In this document: piece after piece, positions 21,812 through 30,871 of the stretch
How the letters are laid out: every line of letters begins with the position of its first letter
Numbering within the stretch: position 1 is the first letter of the stretch
Origin: Vogesella urethralis
Lineage (GTDB): Bacteria > Pseudomonadota > Gammaproteobacteria > Burkholderiales > Chromobacteriaceae
DNA length: 64,000 nucleotides
Reading direction: 5' to 3'
Assembly (NCBI RefSeq): GCF_007644045.2
Contig: NZ_VMDW02000129.1
Coordinates: forward strand, 1 to 64,000
Program-made: the position numbers and the translations under genes
Notes under the pieces: model-generated
Told to the model about the DNA's origin: nothing
What the model saw: only the letters and a program-made list of their open reading frames with translations
Database searches by the model: none

Positions 21812-22363
21812 ATGCAAGAAAAGCTGATCACCCCGCAGGACGCTGCCTCGCTGGTGCCGCTCGCCGACATCAAGGCGCAATGCCGCATCGATGCCGACAT
21901 CCCCGAGGAGGACGCGCTGCTGCGGCTGTATCTGCAGGCGGCGGTAACCGCCTGCCAGCACGAGCTGGGGCGGCCCATCCTGCCGCAGACCTGGCAGCGC
22001 GAGTTTGAAGACCCGGCGCTGCAGCTGGTGCTGCATGCCGATGTGACGGCGGTAGCCAAGGTTACCGCCATCACGGCGGCCGGTGCCGAAATCGACCTGG
22101 CTGCTGACGAGTGGCGGCTAAGTAAAGGGCGCAAGCTGGTAGCGCTGGGTGGCTGGCCGTTCGGCACGCGCATGGTGCGGGTGCGCTATACCTGCGGCTA
22201 CTGGCCGGACGCTGCGGCAGTCGATGCGGCGGTCAAGTCGTGGATTCTGCTGCGTGTGGCCACCGCTTACGCCGCACGCGAGGCGATAGCCGACCAGCGG
22301 CTGGTGCCGCTGGCGCGTACTTTCGTGGATGGCCTGCTGGACCCGTGGAGGCTGTACGCATGA
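21812..22363 (+). CDS. Head-tail connector, HK97 gp6-like
   Basis: 183 aa. LVPLADIKAQCRIDADIPEE, then LYLQAAVTACQHELGRPILP and a C-terminal WPDAAAVDAAVKSWILLRVA with VPLARTFVDGLLDPWR, fit the gp6-like DNA packaging/head-tail connector family. It would bind under the portal ring. The ATG of the next gene overlaps its stop by 4 nt. Confidence 0.85.
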   Translation: MQEKLITPQDAASLVPLADIKAQCRIDADIPEEDALLRLYLQAAVTACQHELGRPILPQTWQREFEDPALQLVLHADVTAVAKVTAITAAGAEIDLAADEWRLSKGRKLVALGGWPFGTRMVRVRYTCGYWPDAAAVDAAVKSWILLRVATAYAAREAIADQRLVPLARTFVDGLLDPWRLYA

Positions 22364-22683
22364 TCACGGCCAGTAGTCTGAATGACCGCATCCGCGTGCA
22401 AACCCCGTCGCCCACTCGCTTGGCGAGTGGCGAGGTGGTGAGTCAGTGGTCTGTGCCGTTCGCGCTGTACGCCAAGGTGGATGTGCTGGGTGCGCGCTCG
22501 TATACCGCGGCGCTGGCAGAGCAGACCGGCTGCAGCTTGCGAGTCACCATCCGCGAGCGGTCGATTCTGGTTGGCTGGCGGGTGCTGCATGCGGGCGGTG
22601 TTTACCGCGTCAAGGCGGTGCTGCCGCATGAGCAGCGCGGCTATCAGGTGTTGATGTTGGAGGTGGATGATGGCAACGGTTGA
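22360..22683 (+). CDS. Head-tail adaptor (head closure) protein
   Basis: 107 aa starting MITASSLNDRIRVQTPSPTR. The pattern LNDRIRVQ... plus FALYAKVDVLGARSY and TVRIRERSILVGWRV-like strands fits the Phage_H_T_join (SPP1 gp16-like) family that closes the head after packaging. It overlaps both neighbours. Confidence 0.8.
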   Translation: MITASSLNDRIRVQTPSPTRLASGEVVSQWSVPFALYAKVDVLGARSYTAALAEQTGCSLRVTIRERSILVGWRVLHAGGVYRVKAVLPHEQRGYQVLMLEVDDGNG

Positions 22684-23137
22684 TGGCATGCAGCAGCTGT
22701 TCGATGCGCTGGACCGAGTGCCGCGCAACCTGCAGCGCAAAACCCTGCGCCGGGGCCTGTACCGTGGTGCGGCGCTGATCCGTGACGAAGCGCGGCGCAT
22801 TGTGCGCCGGCGTAGCGGCGCACTGGCCAAGCAGATCCGCGTGGCGTCGTCGCGTGGCTCCGGCCAACGTGGCGCGGTGGCATACCGCGTGGGGCTCACG
22901 CCCAAGGGCTTCTACGGCAAGTTTCTGGAAAACGGCCACGTCGCGCGCGGCCCCGGCGGCAAGATCAAGGGCGGCGAGGTGCGGCGCAAGGCGGCGCGGG
23001 TAGTACTGAAGGCCGAAGGGCGTTTCGTGCCGCCGTACCCGTTCATGCGCCCCGCCGCGCAAAAGCTGGGGCAGGCGCTCTCCGAGGTTGGCCGCGTGGT
23101 CGAGCAGGCCATTGATAGTGGCGAGGTAACGCGATGA
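22667..23137 (+). CDS. HK97 gp10-like tail completion protein
   Basis: 156 aa. LFDALDRVPRNLQRKTLRRG, RRRSGALAKQIRVASSR and YGKFLENGHVARG followed by PPYPFMRPA are the signature of the HK97 gp10 family, which joins tail to head. GGAGG lies upstream; the second ATG at 22670 is equally possible. Confidence 0.85.
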   Translation: MMATVDGMQQLFDALDRVPRNLQRKTLRRGLYRGAALIRDEARRIVRRRSGALAKQIRVASSRGSGQRGAVAYRVGLTPKGFYGKFLENGHVARGPGGKIKGGEVRRKAARVVLKAEGRFVPPYPFMRPAAQKLGQALSEVGRVVEQAIDSGEVTR

Positions 23138-23517
23138 TCGGTGCTGCCATTGTCCAGATGCTGGCCGACCCTGGCATGGTCGCACTGGTGGGTAGTCGTG
23201 TTTACCCGGTGCGGCTGCCTGCCGAGCCGACCTTGCCCGCCATCGCGTACCAGATTGTCACCGAAAACCGCGCCCAGGCGCCGGCTGGTCGCCTGCCTTG
23301 GGTCAAAAGCCTGGTGCAGCTGTCTGTGGTGGGCGCAACCTACGACGAAGCCCACGCCGTGGCAGATGCGCTGCGGCAGGTGCTGGACCGTCGCCGGGGT
23401 GTGTTTGCCGGTATTGAAGTGCGTGGTGTAGTGGATGAGGGGGCGCACGATGAAGGTGATGATGCTGGCCCGCATCTGGTAGCCACTACCTGGCGTATTC
23501 ACTGGAAAGAAACATGA
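23134..23517 (+). CDS. DUF3168-type tail terminator protein
   Basis: 127 aa. IGAAIVQMLADPGMVALVGS, then YPVRLPAEPTLPAIAYQIVT and VQLSVVGATYDEAHAVADAL match the DUF3168 (gp17-like) family, thought to cap the tail tube. It is coupled by 4-nt overlaps on both sides. Confidence 0.82.
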   Translation: MIGAAIVQMLADPGMVALVGSRVYPVRLPAEPTLPAIAYQIVTENRAQAPAGRLPWVKSLVQLSVVGATYDEAHAVADALRQVLDRRRGVFAGIEVRGVVDEGAHDEGDDAGPHLVATTWRIHWKET

Positions 23518-23915
23518 GCAAAGCAAACGGAATCTGTGACGCCGTCGTGGCTGCCTTGTTGGCGGCGGGTGTGGCGGCAGGTCGTGTTACCCGCAGTCTG
23601 GATGAGGCGGACAGCTATCAGGATTTTCCGGCGGTGCTGGTGCATCTGGTGTCCGATGTTGAATCGCCAGAGCGCTCGCCGATTGACTTCGAGTACCGCT
23701 CGCTGACGTTGGAGCTGGAAATCCTGGGCGAAGGCGATGTGCCGCATGCGGCATGCGATGTAGTTCACCGCGAAGCCAATGGTGTGCTGCTGGCGCTGCC
23801 CTATGCCATCCAGCGCGGCGGCGTGCAGTGGGGCTACGACGACGAAAACCCCGCGCTTGGCATCTGCCGGGCGCAATACCTGGTCAGCTACCGCTGTCCG
23901 AAAGGTGAGCTATGA
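23514..23915 (+). CDS. Minor tail protein of unknown role
   Basis: 133 aa. Alpha-beta protein (ICDAVVAALLAAGVAAGRVT, FPAVLVHLVSDVESPE, LTLELEILGEGDVPHAACD) with the look of a second tail-terminator-like fold. Its neighbours place it in tail tube assembly. ATGA overlaps link it to both sides. Confidence 0.65.
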   Translation: MSKANGICDAVVAALLAAGVAAGRVTRSLDEADSYQDFPAVLVHLVSDVESPERSPIDFEYRSLTLELEILGEGDVPHAACDVVHREANGVLLALPYAIQRGGVQWGYDDENPALGICRAQYLVSYRCPKGEL

Positions 23916-24085
23916 GCAAACAACAGGCGAAAGACGCCAAAGAACAGCCCGCCCCGGAGGCGGGTTTTTTGTCGCCCGCATGTCCGTATGCCGGGCAGGG
24001 CGGCAGTTATGTCATCAACCCGGAAAGCGGTGAGCGCGAGCTGGTAGAGCGCACCGAAGAGAAAGGCGAAAACCATGGCAATTGA
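23912..24085 (+). CDS. 57-aa protein encoding an internal hairpin
   Basis: 57 aa, MSKQQAKDAKEQPAPEAGFL and a polar C-terminus ending EEKGENHGN. The ATG overlaps the upstream stop, and its end overlaps the start of the tail tube gene by 11 nt. The codons for PAPEAGF form a hairpin with T-tract. It could be mainly a regulatory stretch that happens to stay open, or a small tail-assembly protein. Confidence 0.5.
   Translation: MSKQQAKDAKEQPAPEAGFLSPACPYAGQGGSYVINPESGERELVERTEEKGENHGN
23948..23970 (+). terminator. Hairpin with T-tract inside the 57-aa ORF
   Basis: CCCGCC-CCGGA-GGCGGG followed by six Ts. It lies directly upstream of the major tail protein gene. Confidence 0.7.
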
Positions 24086-24992
24086 CGTTCTGCCGGTGCT
24101 GCTGGCCAAGATCGAGGCAGCTTACAACACGGATGCGGTACCCGCGGCGGCGGTGCTGTTGGTAGATCCCAAGTTTACCCCGCTGGAATCCGACAAGGCC
24201 GAGCGCAAACTGGTGCGTGGCTATATGGGTAACCCCGATAGCATTCCGCACAGCTTCCGCTGCAAGCTGGAATTCTCGGTTGAGCTGGCCAGCTCCGGTA
24301 CCAAAGGTACAGCGCCGGCCTACGACGCGCTGCTGCGTGCTTGCGGCTTTGCTGCCACCACCACGGCGGGCGTCAAGGTGACCTATACGCCGGTATCCAA
24401 AAACTTCGAGTCGGCCACGCTGTACTACAACATCGGCGGCATCCTGTACAAGCTGCTGGGCTCGCGTGGCAAATGCTCGCTGGACATGAGCAACAAGGCC
24501 GTGCCCAAGCTCAAGTTCGAGTTCATCGGCCTGCACGGTGGCCGTGCTGACGCTGTACCAGGCGCTGCCGTGTTCACGGCGTGGAAAGACCCGCTGGTTT
24601 TCGAGAAGGCCAACGTGCCTGTCTGCACGCTGCATGGCTACAGTGTGGCCGTGGAAAGCCTGTCGCTGGATATGGGGCAAAAGGTGGAATACCAGTCCCG
24701 CCCGGGTGGTGCCGAGGTGGTGCGTATCACCGAGCGCAGCCCGTCCGGCAGCATCAAGATCGAGTCCACCAAGGTGGCCGAAAAAGACTGGCTGCCGTCG
24801 ATCAAGGCCGCCACGGCTGGCGCGCTGCAGGTGCAGCTGGGTAGTGCCGATGGTGCCATTGTCGAGGTGGCGGCCAACGTGGTGCTGGGTGGTTACGACT
24901 ACGACGAAAGCAACGGCATTTACCTGTCCACGCTGCCGCTCACACCCAAGCCCGTCAACGGCAACGACGAACTCTCGCTGACCTTCCGTTAA
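24075..24992 (+). CDS. Major tail tube protein
   Basis: 305 aa. An N-terminal tube domain (VLLAKIEAAYNTDAVPAAA, VRGYMGNPDSIPHSFRCKLE, APAYDALLRACGF) and a C-terminal segment with LKFEFIGLHGG resemble lambda gpV-like or related long-tail tube proteins. It is the usual gene before the tail assembly chaperones. ATG 24075 lies 11 nt inside the upstream small ORF. Confidence 0.85.
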   Translation: MAIDVLPVLLAKIEAAYNTDAVPAAAVLLVDPKFTPLESDKAERKLVRGYMGNPDSIPHSFRCKLEFSVELASSGTKGTAPAYDALLRACGFAATTTAGVKVTYTPVSKNFESATLYYNIGGILYKLLGSRGKCSLDMSNKAVPKLKFEFIGLHGGRADAVPGAAVFTAWKDPLVFEKANVPVCTLHGYSVAVESLSLDMGQKVEYQSRPGGAEVVRITERSPSGSIKIESTKVAEKDWLPSIKAATAGALQVQLGSADGAIVEVAANVVLGGYDYDESNGIYLSTLPLTPKPVNGNDELSLTFR

Positions 24993-24998
24993 ACACCA

Positions 24999-25022
24999 CG
25001 CCCCGCCCAGTGCGGGGCGTTT
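24999..25022 (+). terminator. Hairpin after the tail tube gene
   Basis: CGCCCCGC-CCAGT-GCGGGGCG followed by TTT. It is the shortest T-tract of the series and may attenuate rather than stop transcription. Confidence 0.65.
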
Positions 25023-25036
25023 GCATTGGGGAAACC

Positions 25037-25414
25037 ATGCTCAAGATTGCCACCACTGACCGTACCACGGTTACCGCCCGCATTGCGGTGCGCAATGCCT
25101 CTGGTGAGGCTGTCATTGTCGAAATCAAGCTGACCGGCCTGCTGCGCAGCCAGCCGGATTGGGACGCGCTGTTCCAGCGCCACGCCCAGGCCAAGGGCGA
25201 AAAAACCGTCTCCGATATTTACCGTGCCAACGCCAAGCTGTACGCCGAAGTCTTCGACGGCTGGCAGGGTGTGGCGGATGAAAGCGGCCAGCCGCTGGCC
25301 TATAGCGCCGACGCGCTGGAAGTGCTGCTGCTGAGCGCCCACGGCCCTGCGGCCAACCGTGCGCTGATGCAGGCGCTGGACGATCTGCGTTACGGCGCGC
25401 TGGAAAAAAACTGA
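25037..25414 (+). CDS. Tail assembly chaperone (lambda G-like)
   Basis: 125 aa before its stop. LKIATTDRTTVTARIAVRNA and the core PDWDALFQRHAQAKGEKTVS fit the tail chaperone family. The gene ends in the slippery heptamer A-AAA-AAC (25405-25411) directly before its TGA. A -1 slip gives the longer G-T fusion. The ATG has a GGGG-type ribosome-binding site after a hairpin. Confidence 0.85.
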   Translation: MLKIATTDRTTVTARIAVRNASGEAVIVEIKLTGLLRSQPDWDALFQRHAQAKGEKTVSDIYRANAKLYAEVFDGWQGVADESGQPLAYSADALEVLLLSAHGPAANRALMQALDDLRYGALEKN

Positions 25415-25767
25415 TCGAGGCGGTGCGCTGGCAGTACGGCGGCAGTGGCCGTGCTGACCGCGACAAGCAGCGCCATGGCCTGGCCGTCATGGGCGTACCG
25501 CAAGAACAAATCGACGCCATGCTGCCGGCGGCGGCTGAAAGCGGGGTGCAGCTGTTCCCGGCGGCGGTGCCGGTGTGGCAGGTGTGGCAGGAAATGGGGC
25601 CGCGCTGGCGCTATGTGGACTGCGTGCCGCAGGGGCTGGATGCCGTGCAGCTGGAAAGCCTGTACCGCCTGCGCGGCACGCCGCGTAAGCAGCGCCAAGA
25701 ATGGTGGCCGCTGCTGCTAGCCATGGAGCGCGAGGCGCTAGAGCTGCTGCGGCGCAAGGGTAATTAA
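25037..25767 (+). CDS. Tail assembly chaperone G-T fusion by -1 frameshift
   Basis: Ribosomes slipping back one base on A-AAA-AAC (25405-25411) would bypass the TGA at 25412 and continue CTG-ATC-GAG-GCG-GTG into the frame ending at 25767. The added 118 residues (AVRWQYGGSGRADRDKQRHG, VGVPQEQ-like and a basic C-terminus) have no good start codon of their own. Lambda G/GT and many long-tailed phages use the same device to keep a fixed ratio of the two products, which bridge tape measure and tube protein. Confidence 0.88.
25405..25411 (+). promoter_or_regulatory. -1 ribosomal frameshift slippery site
   Basis: A-AAA-AAC in phase with the zero frame (GAA AAA AAC TGA). It fits the X-XXY-YYZ rule and overlaps the zero-frame stop by one codon. 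Confidence 0.88.
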
Positions 25768-25776
25768 GGGGGGGCT

Positions 25777-28509
25777 ATGGCAACGCAGCAGGTAGGGTCG
25801 CTGATCATCAGCCTGGAAGCGCGCACGGCGCAGATCCAGCAGGACATGGCGAAAACCAAGCAGATTGTCGGGTCTGCGCTGGGGGATGTGCGCAAAGAGG
25901 CTGCCCGCACGGCGGACGCCATGGAGGAGATCGCCGACGTAGCCAAGCTGGGGGCTATCGGTGCTGGGGCGCTGGTGGCCGTGCAGGGGCTGGCCTCGCT
26001 AAAGGATGGCGTGATCGAGGTGGCGCGGGAGCTTAATCAGGCTCAGATCGCCAGCGAGAAGCTGCAGAAAACGCTGTTCTACGCCAACGGCGGCGATATC
26101 AAAGCCATCGGCAAAGATGTGGAGTGGCTTAGCCAGACGGCCAATCAGTTGGGGCAGGATTTTGGTGTTGTCTCTACCACCTATGCCCGCTTTGCCGGTG
26201 CTGTTAAAGGTTCCGGCCTTGAGGGGCATGCGCGGGAAATCTTCGAGTCCCTATCACTGGCAGGTAGTGCGTTTGGTCTGTCGGTAGAAGAGGCTGAAGG
26301 CGCCATGCGCGCCCTGGTCCAGATGTCGGCCAAGGGTATTGTGAGCGCCGAGGAATTTCGCGGGCAGCTGGCAGACCATTTGCCAGTGGCTTCGCAGGCG
26401 GCGGCCAGGGCGATGGGCGTCACCACGGGCGAGTTCAATCGCATGCTGGAAAGTGGCGAGATTATCGCTGACGATTTCCTGCCCAAGCTGGCGCGAGAGC
26501 TGCGCGGCATGTCCGCCGATGCGGCCAAGTTCGGCGGTGAGACGCAAAAGGCGACGGCGCAATTCAACAACGCTTGGGAGGGTATGAAGCGCGAAGTGGC
26601 GGCGTCGGGGGTGAGTGCCTTCATTAGTGGCCAGCTGTCCATCATGGCCGATGCCTTTAATGACTTTTCGGGGTCAATCCGCCGTGCGCGGGCGGAAGGC
26701 GCGGGCTTCTGGGGGCAGGCTGCGGCGGGTGGTGGTGCCGCGCTGCGGTTTCTCAATCCGCTAAACGCGGTGGACTACAAGGCCCAGTCGCAGGCGGCGC
26801 GTGCCGAGCAGCTCAAGGCGCTGATCGAGGACAAGCAAAAGAACCTCTATTCGTTTTCGTTTTCCGAGTCGCTCACCAGCAAGCAAGCCTCGCTGGCCGC
26901 CATGAAGAGCGAGCTAGCGGGTATCGAAAAACGCCTGGCTGCCGTGGGGACGGATGCGCGGGCGGGTGAAAAGAATGCAGCCGCAGCGGCGGCAAAACAA
27001 AAAGCGGCCGAGGCGCGGGCCGATAACTACGTCAACAACGGCAAAAACATGACGGCAGCGCAGCGCTACGCCAAAGAGTTGCGCGATGAGGAGGACGCGT
27101 TCAAGGGTGCTGTCGCAGGGTTGGGGAAGGGCAGCAAGCAGTACCAGGCCGCGCTGGTGGCGCACGAACAGCGCGTGGCCGACATCAAGGCCGACTATGC
27201 CAAGAAAACCGCGCCCAAGCGCGGTGGCCGTGCCGCGCAGTACGGCAGCGCGGAAGACCGCGAGCTGGCCGACCTGCGGGCGCGCATCCAGACCGAAAAC
27301 CAGCTGGCCGTGGCACTGGTGGATTATGGCGAGGCGGTGGACAAGATCACGCCCGGGCAGAAGCTGCTTAACCAGCTGCGCGAGCAAGAGGCGGTCGCCA
27401 AAACGGCGGTGGCCAAGGCGCACATTCAGGCCAAGATCACGCTGGCCGAAGAGCTGGTGCAGAAAGAAAAGGCCAACATCCAGACCAAGGCCGGGCTGCA
27501 GCAGGCGGCGGAAGAGCGCAAGGCGTTCTTTGCCGACCTGAACCGCGACGTGGAAGAGTACGAGCGGGCGCAGATGGCAGCGGCCCAGCGGCTGCGCGAC
27601 CTGTACGAAACGCCTTATGCCCGCGTACAGCGCGAAAGTGCGGCCAACCTGCGCGATATCGACAATAACCGCCAGCTGTCTGCGCCAGAGCAGGCGCAGA
27701 TGCGCGGGGCGGAGGTGGCGCGGGCAGCGCAGGCTATGCAGCAGTTGCAGGGCGGTGTGCGTCAGGATCTGGGTATGGTGCCGGATGCTGAGCGCATTGT
27801 GCAGGCGCACCGTGACATGCAGCGGCGTATTGCCGAGGTGACGGCAGAAGGCACGGCCGAGCGGGTGGCGATGGAAATCGCCGCCAGTCGCAAGCTGGCG
27901 CAGGACACTCAGGCGCTGGAAATGCAAAAAGCCTCGCTGGTGCTGGGTATGGGGCAGCAGGTTTTCGACGGCATGGCGTCGTTGGTGGAGTCCACTGCCG
28001 GGCGCCAGTCGGCTGCCTACAAGGCCATGTTTCTGGCCAGTCGTGCGGCATCTATTGCCATGGCCATTGTGAATACCGAAGAGGCGGCCACCAAAGCGCT
28101 GACCATGGGCCCGATTCTGGGTGTGCCGGCGGCAACGATGGTGCGTGCGCTGGGTTATACCAGTGTCGGCATTATGGCAGCCCAAGCTATTCAGGGTATG
28201 GCGCACGACGGTATCGACAGCATCCCGCGTGAAGGCACCTGGCTGCTGGATCGCGGCGAGCGGGTGGTGGACGCCCGTACCAATGCCGACCTGAAGCAGT
28301 ATTTGCAGCAGAGGAATGGCGGGGGCGGTGGAGGTATCACCGTGGTGATTAATGAAAGTAGCGCTGCGCAGGTGCGGGTGACGGAGGGTGTCGGGGCAGA
28401 TGGTCAGCCGATGTTGACGCTTGATGTGGTCGAGCGGGTGGCTGACGGTGTGTATAACCGCAACCTCTCTCGCGATTTGCGCCCGGGAGGGGTGTTGAAT
28501 GGCCGCTGA
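25777..28509 (+). CDS. Tail tape measure protein
   Basis: 910 aa. The N-terminal 300 residues belong to the lambda-type tape measure domain (VGSLIISLEARTAQIQQDMA, then AIGKDVEWLSQTANQLGQDF and LPVASQAAARAMGVTTGEFN). A long coiled-coil segment follows (about 350-700), then a hydrophobic stretch (AAYKAMFLASRAASIAMAIV) and a Gly-rich C-terminus. By the rule of about 0.15 nm per residue the tail would be about 135 nm. It overlaps the next gene by 11 nt. Confidence 0.95.
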   Translation: MATQQVGSLIISLEARTAQIQQDMAKTKQIVGSALGDVRKEAARTADAMEEIADVAKLGAIGAGALVAVQGLASLKDGVIEVARELNQAQIASEKLQKTLFYANGGDIKAIGKDVEWLSQTANQLGQDFGVVSTTYARFAGAVKGSGLEGHAREIFESLSLAGSAFGLSVEEAEGAMRALVQMSAKGIVSAEEFRGQLADHLPVASQAAARAMGVTTGEFNRMLESGEIIADDFLPKLARELRGMSADAAKFGGETQKATAQFNNAWEGMKREVAASGVSAFISGQLSIMADAFNDFSGSIRRARAEGAGFWGQAAAGGGAALRFLNPLNAVDYKAQSQAARAEQLKALIEDKQKNLYSFSFSESLTSKQASLAAMKSELAGIEKRLAAVGTDARAGEKNAAAAAAKQKAAEARADNYVNNGKNMTAAQRYAKELRDEEDAFKGAVAGLGKGSKQYQAALVAHEQRVADIKADYAKKTAPKRGGRAAQYGSAEDRELADLRARIQTENQLAVALVDYGEAVDKITPGQKLLNQLREQEAVAKTAVAKAHIQAKITLAEELVQKEKANIQTKAGLQQAAEERKAFFADLNRDVEEYERAQMAAAQRLRDLYETPYARVQRESAANLRDIDNNRQLSAPEQAQMRGAEVARAAQAMQQLQGGVRQDLGMVPDAERIVQAHRDMQRRIAEVTAEGTAERVAMEIAASRKLAQDTQALEMQKASLVLGMGQQVFDGMASLVESTAGRQSAAYKAMFLASRAASIAMAIVNTEEAATKALTMGPILGVPAATMVRALGYTSVGIMAAQAIQGMAHDGIDSIPREGTWLLDRGERVVDARTNADLKQYLQQRNGGGGGGITVVINESSAAQVRVTEGVGADGQPMLTLDVVERVADGVYNRNLSRDLRPGGVLNGR

Positions 28510-28849
28510 GACATGGGGCTGGGAGCCGGACTATGGCGGCCAGGTAGAAACCAAGCCGCGTATCAAGTCGGTGGTGTTGGGGGACGGTTACGAACAGTCG
28601 GTACCGGATGGCATCAATACCATGCCGGTGGTGCGTAGCCTGGTCTTTTCTGCCCGTAGCGATGCCGAAGTAGAGGCGATGGAGGCGTTCCTGCGCCGCC
28701 ATGCCGGTGTGCGCTGGTTCTGGTTCGCCTACCCCGGCAAAGTGGCCATCCGCGTCAAGTGCCGGGGTGGCTGGTCGGTGGTGCCGGCTGGGCATGACCT
28801 CAATACGCTGACGTGTACGTTTGAACAGGTTTTTGCTGTGGGGGTGTAG
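28499..28849 (+). CDS. Minor tail protein M-like
   Basis: 116 aa. The pattern VLGDGYEQSVPDGINTMPVV and FLRRHAGVRWFWFAYPGK is typical of the phage minor tail protein M family (tail tip). It sits directly between tape measure and L, as in lambda. Confidence 0.9.
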   Translation: MAAETWGWEPDYGGQVETKPRIKSVVLGDGYEQSVPDGINTMPVVRSLVFSARSDAEVEAMEAFLRRHAGVRWFWFAYPGKVAIRVKCRGGWSVVPAGHDLNTLTCTFEQVFAVGV

Positions 28850-29542
28850 ATGCAGATCCAGCAAGAGTTGCAGCAGCTGGTGCCGGATGCGCTGGTGGAG
28901 CTGTTTGAGCTGCGCCCGCCGGCCAGCGTGCCGCTGGCGGCCATGTATTTTACTGCCAGCGGTTCGGGTGAGCCGGTGACGTTTGCTGGCCAGCGCTATG
29001 AGCCGTGGGCCATTGCGGCAGAGGGTTTTGCCGCGCTGTCCAATGGCTCGGCACCACGCCCAACCCTGAAGGTGTCCAACGTGGCCACCATGGACGATGG
29101 GCGGCAGGTGCAGGGCGTGTTTAGCGCGCTGGTGCGGCAGTATGCCGGGCTGGCGGGCTGGGTGCTGGTGCGGCGGCTGACGCACGCCAAGTTTTGTGGC
29201 GGTGGTGCGCTGGCTGCCCAGCCGGAACAGCATCAGGACGAAATCTGGCGCATCAACCGCAGGGTGGAGTCTGACGGCGCATCCATTACGTTTGAGCTGG
29301 TCAGCCAGCTGGATTTTGTGGGGGTGAAAGCGCCTGGTGTTATCGCCACGGTGGCTTGCCCGCCGTATGTGCGCTATCGCGGTGCCGAGTGCGCCTACAG
29401 CGGTGCGGCCATGTTCGATGTGAATGATCAGCCCACGGCCGACCCGGCCAAAGATGTCTGCAGCAAGCGGCTGTCTGGCTGCCGTTGTCGCGGCAATACA
29501 GAAAATTATGGTGGTTACCCCGGCATGCGCCGGTACGGATAG
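28850..29542 (+). CDS. Minor tail protein L-like, Fe-S
   Basis: 230 aa. N-terminal tip domain (LVELFELRPPASVPLAAMYF; ALSNGSAPRPTLKVSNV) and a C-terminal Cys cluster: CPPYVRYRGAEC, then CSKRLSGC. Lambda gpL binds a [4Fe-4S] cluster in the same region. It joins tube and tip fibre. Confidence 0.92.
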   Translation: MQIQQELQQLVPDALVELFELRPPASVPLAAMYFTASGSGEPVTFAGQRYEPWAIAAEGFAALSNGSAPRPTLKVSNVATMDDGRQVQGVFSALVRQYAGLAGWVLVRRLTHAKFCGGGALAAQPEQHQDEIWRINRRVESDGASITFELVSQLDFVGVKAPGVIATVACPPYVRYRGAECAYSGAAMFDVNDQPTADPAKDVCSKRLSGCRCRGNTENYGGYPGMRRYG

Positions 29543-29560
29543 CCGCTAGATCAATAAGCA

Positions 29561-29586
29561 AACCCCGCCCTGGTGCGGGGTTTTTT
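29561..29586 (+). terminator. Intra-operon hairpin with T-tract
   Basis: AACCCCGC-CCTGGT-GCGGGG followed by six Ts; the next start codon follows after 14 bp with a GGGGGTG ribosome-binding site. Confidence 0.8.
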
Positions 29587-29600
29587 CATTGGGGGTGGGT

Positions 29601-30302
29601 ATGCGAGCGACGCCGGAGCAAATCAGCCAAATGCTGGCCTATGCCAGCCAGCAGCCGCATCAGGAAGTGTGCGGGTTGGTGCTGGATAGTGGCCGTGTCT
29701 GGTTGGGACGCAATGTGGCGTCCGACCCGTCATGCACCTTCGAGCTGGATGCGGCGGATTGGGCGGCGGCCAGTCAGCTGGGGGCGGTGGTGGGTATCTG
29801 GCACAGCCACCCGCAAGGCGGTGCCGAGCCGTCGATGATTGATCGCGCCATGTGCGAGCGCACGGCGCGGGCCTGGCATGTGGTCAGTGCGCCGGATGGC
29901 GATTACCGCCTGATCGAGCCCTGCGGCTGGCGTGCGCCACTGCTGGGGCGGCCGTACTGCTACGGCCTGTTCGATTGCTGGGAGCTGGTGCGCGACTGGC
30001 AGCAGCGCGAGAAAAGCATACACCTGCCGCGTATTGCGGATGCGCCGGACGGCTGGTGGTACCAGCGCGACCTGGTGCCGGCTTTGTGCGAGCAGGCCGG
30101 CTTGGTGCGGGTGGCTGGTGCGCCGCAAGCGGGGGATGTGGTGCTGATGCGTTGCGACCCGGAAAGCGTTGGGGCTGACCACGCAGCGGTATATGCGGGC
30201 GATGGCGACATCCTGCACCAGCTGCGCGACCGGCCATCGGAGAAAACACGCTATGGCGGCTACTGGCAGCGCGCCACGGTTGCCGTTCTGAGGGCGCAAT
30301 GA
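29601..30302 (+). CDS. Tail tip assembly protein K-like (JAMM plus NlpC/P60)
   Basis: 233 aa. Residues 1-95 are a JAB/MPN metalloprotease-type domain with GIWHSHPQGGAEPSMID (zinc ligands H-x-H and D). Residues 115-233 are an NlpC/P60 peptidoglycan hydrolase (Cys in YGLFDCWELVRD, His in GADHAAVYAG). Same double domain as lambda K. ATG 29601 was preferred over a TTG at 29589. Confidence 0.92.
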   Translation: MRATPEQISQMLAYASQQPHQEVCGLVLDSGRVWLGRNVASDPSCTFELDAADWAAASQLGAVVGIWHSHPQGGAEPSMIDRAMCERTARAWHVVSAPDGDYRLIEPCGWRAPLLGRPYCYGLFDCWELVRDWQQREKSIHLPRIADAPDGWWYQRDLVPALCEQAGLVRVAGAPQAGDVVLMRCDPESVGADHAAVYAGDGDILHQLRDRPSEKTRYGGYWQRATVAVLRAQ

Positions 30303-30871
30303 TGACGCAGCTGCGAAACGTGCTGCTGGCCGGCGAGCTGGCCGAGCAGTTTGGTGCCAGCCACCGGCTGGCGGTGGCGTCGGTACGGGAGGCGGTGACG
30401 GCGCTGGATGTGCTGTACCCGGGCTTTCGGGCGGCGCTGGCTGCGTGCATCGAGCGCGGCATGGGCTTTCGCGTGACGGTGGCGGATCGTGACATTACCG
30501 ATGATGAAGTGGCGCTGGTTTCAGTCGGTGACATCCTGATTGCGCCAGTGGTGCTGGGTGCTAATGCCGGTGTGAGTGCCGTGCTGGGGGTGGGTTTGAT
30601 TGCTGCCAGTTTTTACTTTACCGGCGGTACCGCCACGGCCTTGCTGATGGCGGGTGGCGGCCTGGCGATTGGTGGTGTGGTTGGCATGATGACCAAGATT
30701 CCGGCCGTGTCTGCTGGCCAGATCGAGTCCGGTGCCAGTCAGAAAAGCTACCTGTTCGGCGGTAGCCAGAATACCGGCGTGCAGGGGGTGCCGGTGCCGG
30801 TGGGTGTGGGCGAGATGATTTATAGCGGCATCGTGATTAGTGCCGGCATCGACGTGGAGGACATTGTCTGA
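30299..30871 (+). CDS. Tail tip assembly protein I-like
   Basis: 190 aa. An N-terminal ubiquitin-like region (REAVTALDVLYPGFRAALAA) precedes a hydrophobic Gly-rich segment (AVLGVGLIAASFYFTGGTAT) and the typical C-terminal GGSQNTGVQGVPVPVGVGEM motif. Lies between K and J as in lambda. Overlaps on both sides (ATGA type). Confidence 0.9.
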   Translation: MMTQLRNVLLAGELAEQFGASHRLAVASVREAVTALDVLYPGFRAALAACIERGMGFRVTVADRDITDDEVALVSVGDILIAPVVLGANAGVSAVLGVGLIAASFYFTGGTATALLMAGGGLAIGGVVGMMTKIPAVSAGQIESGASQKSYLFGGSQNTGVQGVPVPVGVGEMIYSGIVISAGIDVEDIV

